A DNA stretch of 35,038 bases from Rikenellaceae bacterium (lineage in GTDB: Bacteria; Bacteroidota; Bacteroidia; Bacteroidales; Rikenellaceae): NCBI GenBank assembly GCA_020859745.1, contig JAJBVQ010000054.1, positions 1 to 35,038 on the forward strand, read 5' to 3'. The notes below the pieces were generated by a model. It was not told the DNA's origin. It saw only the letters and a list, made by a program, of their open reading frames with translations, and searched no databases. The position numbers were made by a program, and so were the translations under genes. Positions 15,990-23,801 of this stretch are shown piece after piece. Position 1 is the stretch's first letter. Each line of letters starts with the position of its first letter.

Positions 15990-17425
15990 GGGCTGAACAG
16001 CCTCGCCACCGACTCCTTGAACATATCCGTGCGCGAGCGCGTAGCCCACCGTTTCCGGGTCAGTTTGGTGCACCCCTCCAGATCCTCCAGGAACCGCCGT
16101 TCGATCTGGTCCGTGATCCCGCGGTCGTAGATCATAGCCGTCACCTCGAAATTGTCCTCAAAACTCCGGTTGTCCATGTTCGCCGTACCGATCGAGCTGA
16201 AATGGTTGTCGATGGTCATGATCTTGCTGTGGTTGAACCCCTCGTTGTAGAGATAGACTTTGATCCGGGCTTCGAGAAGCTCCGCGACGTACGAGCGCGA
16301 AGCCCAGTAGACGATCTTGCTGTCCGAGCGCGAAGGCAGCATGATCCGCACGTCGATCCCGCTCAGGGAAGCCACTTTCAGCGCCGTCAGCAGCGACTCG
16401 CCCGGCGTAAAGTACGGCGTTGAGATATAGATATGGTCCGTTGCCTTGTTGATCGCCGCGAAGTAAGCCTGCATGATCGTGGCCCAGTCCGAGTCCGGCC
16501 CCGACGTAGCGATCTGCACCGCCGTATCCCCCATGTAATCGTCATGCAACGCCAGGTATTTCTCCTTGTCCCGCAACTGGATTCCGGTGGCGAAATACCA
16601 GTCCGTCAGGAACGTCAGCTGGAGCATGTGCACCGCCGTGCCTTCGATCTTGAGGTGCGTGTCGCGCCAAGGGCCGTGCTTGGTTCCGTGCAGGTAGCGG
16701 TCGGCGATATTCAGCCCGCCCGTAAACCCCACTTTCCCGTCGATCACCGCGATCTTGCGATGGTTCCGGTAGTTGATCTTGCTGGTCAGCCACGGAAAGA
16801 CGACCGGCATGAAACAGTGCACCTGCACCCCCGCCTCGCGCAGCGACCGGATAAAGCTCCGCTTGAGGTTCCAGCTCCCCACGTCGTCGTATATGAAACG
16901 CACCTCGACCCCGGCCTGCGCCTTAGCTTTCAGGATGTCCGCGATCTCGCCGCCCAGGGCGTCGTTCTCGAAGATATAGTACTCCAGATGGATAAAAGAT
17001 TCCGCCCTTTTCAGGGCGTCGATCAGCGACGAGAAGGTCTGCCGGCCGTCGTTCAACACCTCCAGTCGGTTGTTGGTGGTCAGCAGGGACTTATTGTTGT
17101 TCAGCAGCAGGGTGATGATCTCCCGGTTCGAAGCCACTTCGGGATTGGCAAAGCTGTCGATCTCCCGCAGTTGTTTGTAACTGAGGTGTTCGAACTGTTT
17201 GAGATCCTTGATCTCCTTGCGGTTGAAAATTTTCTGTTTGCGGTAGTCCTGCCCGAAGAAGATGAAAAGCCCGATGCCGATAAAAGGCAGCAGGACGATG
17301 ACCGCTATCCACGACAAAGCCCTGACCGGGTCGCGCCGCTCGTGAAGCACGGTGAAAACCGTGGCGATCACCACCAGGAAATAGAATACCAGCAGCGAAT
17401 ATATGACGATACTCCATAGGTCCAT
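15980..17425 (-). CDS. cls: Cardiolipin synthase
   Basis: A 481-residue phospholipase-D-superfamily membrane enzyme that makes cardiolipin from phosphatidylglycerol. Two HKD motifs are intact: H222-R-K224-x4-D229 and H399-S-K401-x4-D406, each followed by the usual G-G-x-N or G-T-A-N-M-D-N-R-S-F. Two N-terminal membrane helices (about residues 5-26 and 38-58) anchor it, as in the bacterial ClsA type. Length is standard. It lies 58 bases after the response regulator gene on the same strand and may be co-transcribed with it; no terminator is visible between them. Nothing odd is seen. Confidence 0.95.
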   Translation of the reverse strand: MDLWSIVIYSLLVFYFLVVIATVFTVLHERRDPVRALSWIAVIVLLPFIGIGLFIFFGQDYRKQKIFNRKEIKDLKQFEHLSYKQLREIDSFANPEVASNREIITLLLNNNKSLLTTNNRLEVLNDGRQTFSSLIDALKRAESFIHLEYYIFENDALGGEIADILKAKAQAGVEVRFIYDDVGSWNLKRSFIRSLREAGVQVHCFMPVVFPWLTSKINYRNHRKIAVIDGKVGFTGGLNIADRYLHGTKHGPWRDTHLKIEGTAVHMLQLTFLTDWYFATGIQLRDKEKYLALHDDYMGDTAVQIATSGPDSDWATIMQAYFAAINKATDHIYISTPYFTPGESLLTALKVASLSGIDVRIMLPSRSDSKIVYWASRSYVAELLEARIKVYLYNEGFNHSKIMTIDNHFSSIGTANMDNRSFEDNFEVTAMIYDRGITDQIERRFLEDLEGCTKLTRKRWATRSRTDMFKESVARLFSPLL

Positions 17426-17483
17426 AACGCTAAGTTAGCGATTTTTCCGTCCGGGTATCTTCTTCAGCAAAAGAAATGCCGTT

Positions 17484-18182
17484 TTAGGCTTCGTGCGCGT
17501 CCCGGTATTTGTACCCCACCCCTTTGACGGTTACGATATAGTCGGCGCCGATCTTCTCGCGCAGTTTGCGGATATGCACGTCGATGGTACGCTCCCCGAC
17601 CACCACGTCGTCGCCCCACACCGCCGTGAATATCTCGTCCCGAAGGAAGACCTTCTGCGGCTTGGAATAGAGCAACGCCAGCAGTTCGAACATCTTGCGC
17701 GGCAGCACGATCTCCTCGCCGTTTTTGACTACGAGATACCGCTCCCGGTCGATAATCAGCGAACGGTTATCCGGCCCGGCAGGAGCATCCGGAACACCCA
17801 AGGCGTCGCCGTCCACCCGCTTGAGCAGCGCACGTATGCGACTCACCAGCACATTCGGGCGCACCGGCTTGGCGATATAATCGTCGGCCCCGGCATCGAA
17901 CCCGGCCACCTGCGAGTAATCCTCCGAACGAGCCGTGAGGAACGCGATCACGGCATCCTCGGTCTGCGGCATCCTGCGCAGCCGGCGGCAGGTTTCCATC
18001 CCGTCCATATTCGGCATCATCACGTCGAGCAGCACCAGGTGCGGCGAGACCTCGGCCGCTACTTTCATGGCCTCCATGCCATCGGCCGCCGTGAAGACTT
18101 CGTAACCCTCCTTTTTCAGGTTGTAACGGATAAATTCGAGGATGTCCGCCTCGTCATCCACAATCAGCACCCGGTAATTCAT
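17484..18182 (-). CDS. OmpR/PhoB-family response regulator, orphan
   Basis: A 232-residue two-domain regulator. The receiver has the acidic pair D9-D10 and phosphoacceptor D53 (L-V-L-L-D-V-M-M-P), a conserved threonine in A-F-L-T-A-R-S and lysine in I-A-K-P-V. The C-terminal winged helix carries the E-R-T-I-D-V-H-I-R-K-L-R-E-K-I recognition region and a final K-G-V-G-Y-K-Y. The start is set at the ATG at 18182 (M-N-Y-R-V-L-I-V-D-D), since the open frame upstream lacks domain sequence. No histidine kinase lies in the window, so the partner is elsewhere. It may share a transcript with cls downstream. Signal and targets are unknown. Confidence 0.93.
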   Translation of the reverse strand: MNYRVLIVDDEADILEFIRYNLKKEGYEVFTAADGMEAMKVAAEVSPHLVLLDVMMPNMDGMETCRRLRRMPQTEDAVIAFLTARSEDYSQVAGFDAGADDYIAKPVRPNVLVSRIRALLKRVDGDALGVPDAPAGPDNRSLIIDRERYLVVKNGEEIVLPRKMFELLALLYSKPQKVFLRDEIFTAVWGDDVVVGERTIDVHIRKLREKIGADYIVTVKGVGYKYRDAHEA

Positions 18183-18302
18183 AGTTTTGTCCGATATTTG
18201 CATAAACAAATCCGCGCCACGATCCGGCAAGCATGCTTGCCCGTTTCCGGCTCATATTATTTTTATTACTACAAGTTTAACGTATAATTATCGAAATACG
18301 CA

Positions 18303-18310
18303 TAAGTTTG
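18303..18310 (+). promoter_or_regulatory. Putative -7 box for the small-protein/UbiB unit
   Basis: TAAGTTTG fits TAnnTTTG and lies 24 bases before the ATG at 18335. A TTTA at 18276-18279 lies 23 bases upstream, a poor -33 match. It sits in a 152-base AT-rich divergent spacer. Confidence 0.45.
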
Positions 18311-18334
18311 TGAAATCTTAACAGAAAGTTAACT

Positions 18335-18637
18335 ATGAACAGTACGATGAACCTGCTGCTGCGCGCCGCCATCGCCGCCGCGGCCAGCGACCGGGAAAAA
18401 TTCGTGGACAAAGTCAGCTCGCTGATCGAAGATAAAGTGGGCACCTCGCCCGAGACCGCGGAACAGGTGGCCGGAGGGATCGACCAACTGGTCGACATGC
18501 TGGACCAACACCTCTTTTTCCAGCAGCTGACGGGCAATACCGTTGCCGAAACGGCCGAACTGGAAAAGAAGATCGACCGCCTGACCGAGGCGATCGACAA
18601 ACTGAACGACAATCTCGAAAAGATAGCCGGTAAATGA
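18335..18637 (+). CDS. Small helical protein coupled to a UbiB-family kinase
   Basis: I do not recognise a named family. The 100-residue protein is almost wholly helical: an alanine-rich segment (about residues 9-17), an acidic middle, a short hydrophobic patch (H-L-F-F-Q-Q-L), and a clear coiled-coil heptad stretch from about residue 70 to 97 (E-L-E-K-K-I-D-R-L-T-E-A-I-D-K-L-N-D-N-L). It has no signal peptide or membrane helix. An in-frame ATG at 18347 is an alternative start. Its last codons overlap the start of the UbiB-like gene in ATGA, so translation is probably coupled and the two products may interact. A UbiK- or phasin-like adaptor role is only a guess. Confidence 0.8.
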   Translation: MNSTMNLLLRAAIAAAASDREKFVDKVSSLIEDKVGTSPETAEQVAGGIDQLVDMLDQHLFFQQLTGNTVAETAELEKKIDRLTEAIDKLNDNLEKIAGK

Positions 18638-20280
18638 AACTGACCAATATATACATCAGTTACCTGAAGGTCAACCGGGCGCTGGAGATCGCCGGGATCC
18701 TGATCCACCAGGGGTTCGACGAGCTGATCGCTCGCACCTGGATGGGACGTCGCATCCGCAAGCGGCGGATACAGCAGTCCAAGCCCGTATATACCACCGA
18801 GGAGAGGCTGCGCCTGACCATCGAAGACCTGGGCCCCACCTATATCAAGTTCGGCCAGATACTGGCCGACCGTCCCGACGTGGTATCGGAGCGCTTCCGC
18901 AAAGAGCTGAAGAAATTGCAGTCCCGCGCCCTGCCATTCGACGACCAGCTGGCGCGCAACCTGATCGAGGACGAACTGAGCGCCCCGATCGAAAAGGTGT
19001 TCGCCACCTTCGACGAAACGTGCATGGCCTCGGCCTCCATCGGGCAGGTTTACGGCGCCACGCTGCTGGACGGTTCGCCGGTGATCGTCAAGATACGGCG
19101 GCCCAAGATCGAACAGAAGATCAAGCTCGACCTCTACCTGATGCGTTTCCTGGCGGCCAAGCTGGCCAAGAACTATCCGGAGATGGCGGCGATCAATATT
19201 ATCGGCGTGGTAGACGAATTCGGCGAAAGCATCCTGCGCGAACTGGACTACAACAACGAGGCGGCTAATATCCTCCGCTTCCAGCAGATGTTCGAAAACG
19301 AGCCGACGGTCTACATACCGAAAGTTTACCTCGATTACACGTCGCGGCGGCTCCTGGTGATGGAGCGGATCACGGGGATCACCCCGGACGACCCGACGGT
19401 GCTGAAAGCCAACGGACTCGACACGCAGCAAATCGCGCTGAACGGAGCCAACGCCCTACTGACAATGATCCTGCGGTACGGCTTTTTCCACGCCGATCCC
19501 CACGCGGGCAACCTTTTCATCATGCCGGACAACGTGATCGCATTCATCGACTTCGGGATGGTGGGCGTACTGACGCCGAGGGACATGGATTTCCTGGCCA
19601 ACATTTCGCTGGGCTTCGTCAAACGCGACCCGACGATGATCGCCGATTCGCTGATCACCCTGTGCAACGTTCGCTTCTTCAAAAAGCGCGACGAACTCAT
19701 TTTCAGCCTGCAACAGCTGACGGCGCAGTACAGCCACGTGCCGATCGACAAGCTGGACTATGCCGGCATGATCCAGCAGTGCATCAACCTGATCACTAAA
19801 TATTCGCTTCAGATACCGAGCGGCATCTTCATGCTGGTCAAATCGTTGGCGACTATTCAAAAAGTAGCTGAAAAACTGGACCCAGACATTCCTTTTACGC
19901 CATTGATCACGCCCTACGCCAAGGACGTGATCATGCACCGCTTCGCGCCGCGCAAACTGGCCGGGGAGCTGTACCAGACGCTGAAAAACTATGCCAACCT
20001 CGCGCTGAACCTGCCCAACGACATCAGCGAGATCCTCTACAAGCTCAAACAGGGGGAGATTCGCCACAATATCCGCTTCGAGAACAGCGAAATGCTGCAA
20101 AAGGCGGTGCGGAACGTCGGGTTCCGGATGGCCTACGCCATTATCCTCGTCGGGCTGTTCATCGGTTCGGTACTGCTGATCAACACCCGCTCCGACCTCT
20201 CTTACGCCAAGTTCCTCCTATGGGCTTCGTCGCTCCTGATCTTCATACTGATCTTCAAATGGATGTTCCGGCGGAAGTGA
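18634..20280 (+). CDS. UbiB/AarF/ABC1-family atypical kinase
   Basis: A 548-residue membrane-associated protein-kinase-like ATPase. The family KxGQ motif is K72-F-G-Q75, the A-rich loop is S-A-S-I-G-Q-V, the catalytic region is H286-A-D-P-H-A-G-N293, and the metal site is I-D306-F-G308. Two C-terminal membrane helices (about residues 495-513 and 522-540) match UbiB. UbiB/COQ8 proteins support isoprenoid quinone synthesis or lipid handling, probably as ATPases. This organism is expected to use menaquinone, so the job is open; a prenyltransferase gene follows about 2 kb away but on the opposite strand. The start overlaps the small upstream gene by four bases. Confidence 0.93.
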   Translation: MKLTNIYISYLKVNRALEIAGILIHQGFDELIARTWMGRRIRKRRIQQSKPVYTTEERLRLTIEDLGPTYIKFGQILADRPDVVSERFRKELKKLQSRALPFDDQLARNLIEDELSAPIEKVFATFDETCMASASIGQVYGATLLDGSPVIVKIRRPKIEQKIKLDLYLMRFLAAKLAKNYPEMAAINIIGVVDEFGESILRELDYNNEAANILRFQQMFENEPTVYIPKVYLDYTSRRLLVMERITGITPDDPTVLKANGLDTQQIALNGANALLTMILRYGFFHADPHAGNLFIMPDNVIAFIDFGMVGVLTPRDMDFLANISLGFVKRDPTMIADSLITLCNVRFFKKRDELIFSLQQLTAQYSHVPIDKLDYAGMIQQCINLITKYSLQIPSGIFMLVKSLATIQKVAEKLDPDIPFTPLITPYAKDVIMHRFAPRKLAGELYQTLKNYANLALNLPNDISEILYKLKQGEIRHNIRFENSEMLQKAVRNVGFRMAYAIILVGLFIGSVLLINTRSDLSYAKFLLWASSLLIFILIFKWMFRRK

Positions 20281-20305
20281 CGCATAAAATGTGTATATTC
20301 GTCCT

Positions 20306-21388
20306 ATGAACATCTTGCAGATCGTACCGAACAAGGGCTGGGGCGGGGGCGAGAGATACGTGTGGGAGCTGTCCCGCAGCCTGTCGGAAGCGGGGCACGA
20401 CGTGAGCGTCGTGATCCCTCCCTGCGACATACTGGCCGAGCGGTTCGTCGGACTGAATACCTGCACCCTGCGCTTTAGGGGGCCTTACGATCCGGGCGCC
20501 ATATATCGTCTGGCCCGGCTGGTCGAAGAGCATAAAATAGAGATCATCCATACCCATATTTTCAAACATGCGACCGCGGCGCTTCTGGCCCGGAAATTAT
20601 ACGGACTCGACGTGCGGGTGGTCATGACCCGACACCTGTGCCGCCCGGCGAAAAAGAGCCTGCACTACCCTTGGCTCTACCGGCATATCGACCGGCTGAT
20701 CTTCGTATCGGCGGAAGCCGAAAGATCGTTCCTTTCGTCCGGCCCGCAGATAGCGGCGGACCGCATGACGGTCATAACCAACAGCGTCCGGCCGGATGCG
20801 GGTACTTGGGCCGTTGACCTGCGCCCGGAGTTGGGCTTGGGCGACAACACATTCCTGATTGCTTTCGCCGGGACGATCATGCCGGAAAAAGGCGTTGAAT
20901 TTATCCTTGACCTTGCTGCCGGGCTGCGGAAGATCGCACCGCCCATCGTTTTCGTGCTGGCGGGGAAAACTCCCGAAGGCAAAGAGGCATATATGGAGCA
21001 CCTGCGAAGCGAGGTAGCACGACGAGGGTTGGGCGAACAGGTACGGTTCCTGGGCTTCATCGACCGCACGATCGCCTTTTTCCGGCAAGCGGACGCCGTA
21101 ATCGTGCCCACCCTTATCCCCGAATCGTTCGGTTTGGTGGTCGTGGAGGCCATGATCGCCGAAAAACCGATATTCTTTTCCGAAAACATCCCGTCCGAAG
21201 TGATCACCCCGGAGGAGGGGGTACGGATCGACGTGGAGGATGTCCAAGAGAGCTGCCGCCTGATCCGGGAGCTGGCACAAGACCCGGCCCGGCAACAACT
21301 GTTGGCGGAGAGAGGTCATCGAAGGTGGCAGGAACGCTTCACTTACGACCGTTTCCTGGAACGGATATTGGACGCTTACCGAAACTGA
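20306..21388 (+). CDS. GT4-family glycosyltransferase
   Basis: A 360-residue GT-B enzyme. It begins M-N-I-L-Q-I-V-P-N-K-G-W-G-G-G-E-R-Y, the donor/acceptor loop of the GT4 N-domain. The C-domain has F-A-G-T-I-M-P-E-K-G-V-E and P-E-S-F-G-L-V-V-V-E-A-M, the E-x7-E motif that binds the nucleotide sugar. A GTG at 20291 is in frame, but the ATG at 20306 places the first strand correctly. It follows the UbiB gene by 25 bases and precedes the GT2 gene by 4, so the pair probably builds a surface glycan or glycolipid. The sugar is unknown. Confidence 0.93.
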   Translation: MNILQIVPNKGWGGGERYVWELSRSLSEAGHDVSVVIPPCDILAERFVGLNTCTLRFRGPYDPGAIYRLARLVEEHKIEIIHTHIFKHATAALLARKLYGLDVRVVMTRHLCRPAKKSLHYPWLYRHIDRLIFVSAEAERSFLSSGPQIAADRMTVITNSVRPDAGTWAVDLRPELGLGDNTFLIAFAGTIMPEKGVEFILDLAAGLRKIAPPIVFVLAGKTPEGKEAYMEHLRSEVARRGLGEQVRFLGFIDRTIAFFRQADAVIVPTLIPESFGLVVVEAMIAEKPIFFSENIPSEVITPEEGVRIDVEDVQESCRLIRELAQDPARQQLLAERGHRRWQERFTYDRFLERILDAYRN

Positions 21389-21392
21389 ACAT

Positions 21393-22423
21393 ATGGACCG
21401 AACCCCGCTGGTCAGCCTGATCATACCGGCCTATAACGTGGCCGAATACCTGCCCCAATGCCTCGACTCGGCTTTGGGACAGACCTACCCGAACCTACAG
21501 ATCGTAATCGTCGATGACGGCAGCACAGACCGAACGCCTTCGGTCATAGACCGATATGCGGCATCGGATCCGCGCGTTATGGCCATTCATCAGGAGAATG
21601 CGGGAGTGATGCTGGCCCGAAAGCGGGCTATCGAAGCCGCAACAGGCGAATACCTCTGCTTTCTGGACGGCGACGACTACCTGCCATTGGACACTGTCGA
21701 AATCCTGTACCGGGGAATCGAACAATGGCAAACGGACATTATCTGCGGCGACATCGTTCGGGTCAGTGATGGCTATAAGCTCTCAAAACCGGAAAAGTGG
21801 GACGGCACGATCGACGGGAACACATTCATGCGCTACCAGCTGACCAACGTGATGGAGGGATATCTGGTCGCAAAGCTATACCGGCGCGGCTTGTTCGAGG
21901 GGCTGCAATATCCGGCGGACATCTCGTTGCCGAAGACAAATTCCTGAACATCCAGATCGCGGCAAAAGGGGCGACGGTCGGACATATCGCACAAAACGTC
22001 TATTTCTACGTCAAACGACAGGATTCTGTCAGCCACAGGACGACTCCCATCGAATACAGCATCGGATATGCCGCCCACGTAGAGCGATTCCTGCGGGAAG
22101 AGGGATGCTACGACCGTTTCGAGAAAGAGTTCGTCCTGATGCAGGTTAAATTCTACCTGATGTATATCAACCACACCTCCAGTCCGAGCATCGCGGGGCA
22201 TCCGTTCACGGTCCGGCTGTACGAGCAACTCCGGAAACCGGAGATACGGGAGATGTTGACCGATAATTTTTCCGCAGGGGAAAGGGCCGTGATCTGGTTG
22301 CACAAAAGCCGGGCCACGGCTTGGATGGGAAAAATAGCAAGCACCGCCCTGCGTATCCGGCATAGCGTCGCCAAAAGAACAGGCGGCAAAAACGGCGTTA
22401 AGCCGACACGAGATCAAGAATGA
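21393..22423 (+). pseudogene. GT2-family glycosyltransferase with a one-base frameshift
   Basis: The first 179 residues are a clear GT2 domain: S-L-I-I-P-A-Y-N-V-A-E-Y-L, then V-D-D-G-S-T-D, and F-L-D-G-D-D for the metal-binding DXD. The frame ends at 21947. A second frame then supplies a matching continuation from A-E-D-K-F-L-N to the stop at 22423 (about 164 residues), which is the normal position of the GT2 E-D catalytic motif. Insertion of one G at about 21929 (TTGCCG to TTGGCCG) joins them into a protein of about 343 residues. As written the gene is broken, by real mutation or a sequence error. It overlaps the convergent prenyltransferase gene by 26 bases. Confidence 0.88.
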
Positions 22424-23252
22424 CGAACACGGCGTAGGCAATGCTCGCCAAACCGTTGGTCAGGCCGAACATGGCCCCGATACGCGACAAATCGCCTGGC
22501 CGCACGATCAGGTGCTGGTAAACCAACAGTCCCAAAAATAGGGCGGCACCGATCCAATATAAGATCCCGTTGCCGAGCTGCGCCCCCACGACGACGACCA
22601 TCGCCGCCGTCACCAAGTGCAGCGATACGCTGGCCCACAACGCTCCCCGCACACCCAACGCTGCCGGAATGGAGTGCAGCCGCTCCGACTGGTCGAAACC
22701 GGCATCCTGCAAGGCATAAATAATATCGAATCCGGACACCCAGGTCAGCACCAGCACCGAAATCCATACGGGCGTCGCCGTCAAAGTCCCGGTCACGGCG
22801 ATATAAGCCGCCGAAGGTGCGATCGCCAGCCCGAGGCCCAGCACGATATGGCACAAAGCCGTAAAACGTTTGGTATAGCTGTACCCGAGCACGACAGCCA
22901 GCACCACCAGCGACAAAGCCAGCGTCAACCGGTTGAACGTAGCGGCCACGGCGACAAATGCAACCGAGTTGAGCACCACGAACCACTTCCCCGCCCGGAC
23001 GCTGATCTTACCGGCCGGAATCTCCCGTCCCGCCGTCCGGGGGTTCATGCCATCGAAACGCCGGTCGATCACCCGGTTGAACCCCATCGCCGCATTGCGG
23101 GCAAACACCATGCAACCCAGCACGGCGACCAGAGTCCACGGGTCGAACCCCGCCGCCAAAACCCCCAAGGTATAACCGATCAGCGCAAAAGGCAGCGCAA
23201 ACGCCGTATGCGCGAATTTGACCAACGAAAAGTAATCCTTGACCTGTCCCAT
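22398..23252 (-). CDS. UbiA-family prenyltransferase, MqnP/4-hydroxybenzoate type
   Basis: A 284-residue membrane enzyme with about eight or nine helices. The two aspartate-rich prenyl-diphosphate sites are N59-x3-D63-x3-D67 and D183-x3-D187, with the family stretch A-R-N-A-A-M-G-F-N-R before the first. This resembles the putative 4-hydroxybenzoate prenyltransferases that include MqnP of the futalosine menaquinone route; MenA proteins look different. It would prenylate an aromatic quinone precursor at the inner membrane. Other quinone genes are not visible. It is last in the closely spaced minus-strand set, 9 bases after aroK, and its end overlaps the GT2 gene. The exact substrate is inferred. 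Confidence 0.88.
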   Translation of the reverse strand: MGQVKDYFSLVKFAHTAFALPFALIGYTLGVLAAGFDPWTLVAVLGCMVFARNAAMGFNRVIDRRFDGMNPRTAGREIPAGKISVRAGKWFVVLNSVAFVAVAATFNRLTLALSLVVLAVVLGYSYTKRFTALCHIVLGLGLAIAPSAAYIAVTGTLTATPVWISVLVLTWVSGFDIIYALQDAGFDQSERLHSIPAALGVRGALWASVSLHLVTAAMVVVVGAQLGNGILYWIGAALFLGLLVYQHLIVRPGDLSRIGAMFGLTNGLASIAYAVFVILDLVSA

Positions 23253-23261
23253 ATCAAACTG

Positions 23262-23780
23262 CTAAGAACGGGACAGATAGGGTTCCAGAATACTGACCAG
23301 CTTCGTAATGTCCCGCGAAGGATTGGCCACCACCACATTGGCGCGTTCGTAATGCTCCTCCCGTAAGGCCAGCGTATCGACAATATACTGCAAAAGCTCT
23401 TCCGGCGACTTATCCGCCAGAAGCGGGCGGCACACCCGCGCAGCCATCAGCCTGTCCGCCAGCATGCCCGGGCTCAGTTTCAGGTAGACCGTCACCCCGT
23501 TTGCGTTCATCAACTCCATATTGGCATTGAAGCACGGCGTCCCCCCTCCGGTGGAAACCACCCGATCGCCCCCATGTAAAATGATATTCTGCAAATACTT
23601 TCGTTCCAGCGTCCGGAAATACGCCTCACCGCGGCCGGAGAATATCTCCCCGACGGTCGCCCCCTCGCCCTCCTCGATCACCTTGTCCAGGTCGAGGAAA
23701 CCGTATCCCAGCCGCTGGGCCAAAGGACGTCCCAGCGTCGTCTTGCCGCTGCCCATAAATCCGATCAGGAAAATCAGCAT
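23262..23780 (-). CDS. aroK: Shikimate kinase
   Basis: A 172-residue cytoplasmic kinase that phosphorylates shikimate to shikimate-3-phosphate in the chorismate pathway. Walker A is G7-F-M-G-S-G-K-T14. D30-L-D32 contact shikimate and magnesium, F-R-T-L-E follows near residue 55, and the G-G-G-T-P substrate loop lies near 78. R-P-L-L lies in the lid region. Length is normal. It lies 21 bases after parC and 9 before the prenyltransferase, matching a possible role of chorismate as precursor for menaquinone. It ends in TAG. No anomalies. Confidence 0.96.
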   Translation of the reverse strand: MLIFLIGFMGSGKTTLGRPLAQRLGYGFLDLDKVIEEGEGATVGEIFSGRGEAYFRTLERKYLQNIILHGGDRVVSTGGGTPCFNANMELMNANGVTVYLKLSPGMLADRLMAARVCRPLLADKSPEELLQYIVDTLALREEHYERANVVVANPSRDITKLVSILEPYLSRS

Positions 23781-23801
23781 AACATTCGTTTTTCAGGTTG
23801 G

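Noticed and set aside
21830..21960. Programmed ribosomal frameshift in the GT2 gene
   Set aside because: No slippery heptamer or strong following stem is evident at the junction, and GT2 enzymes are not known to need one. A single deleted G explains it.
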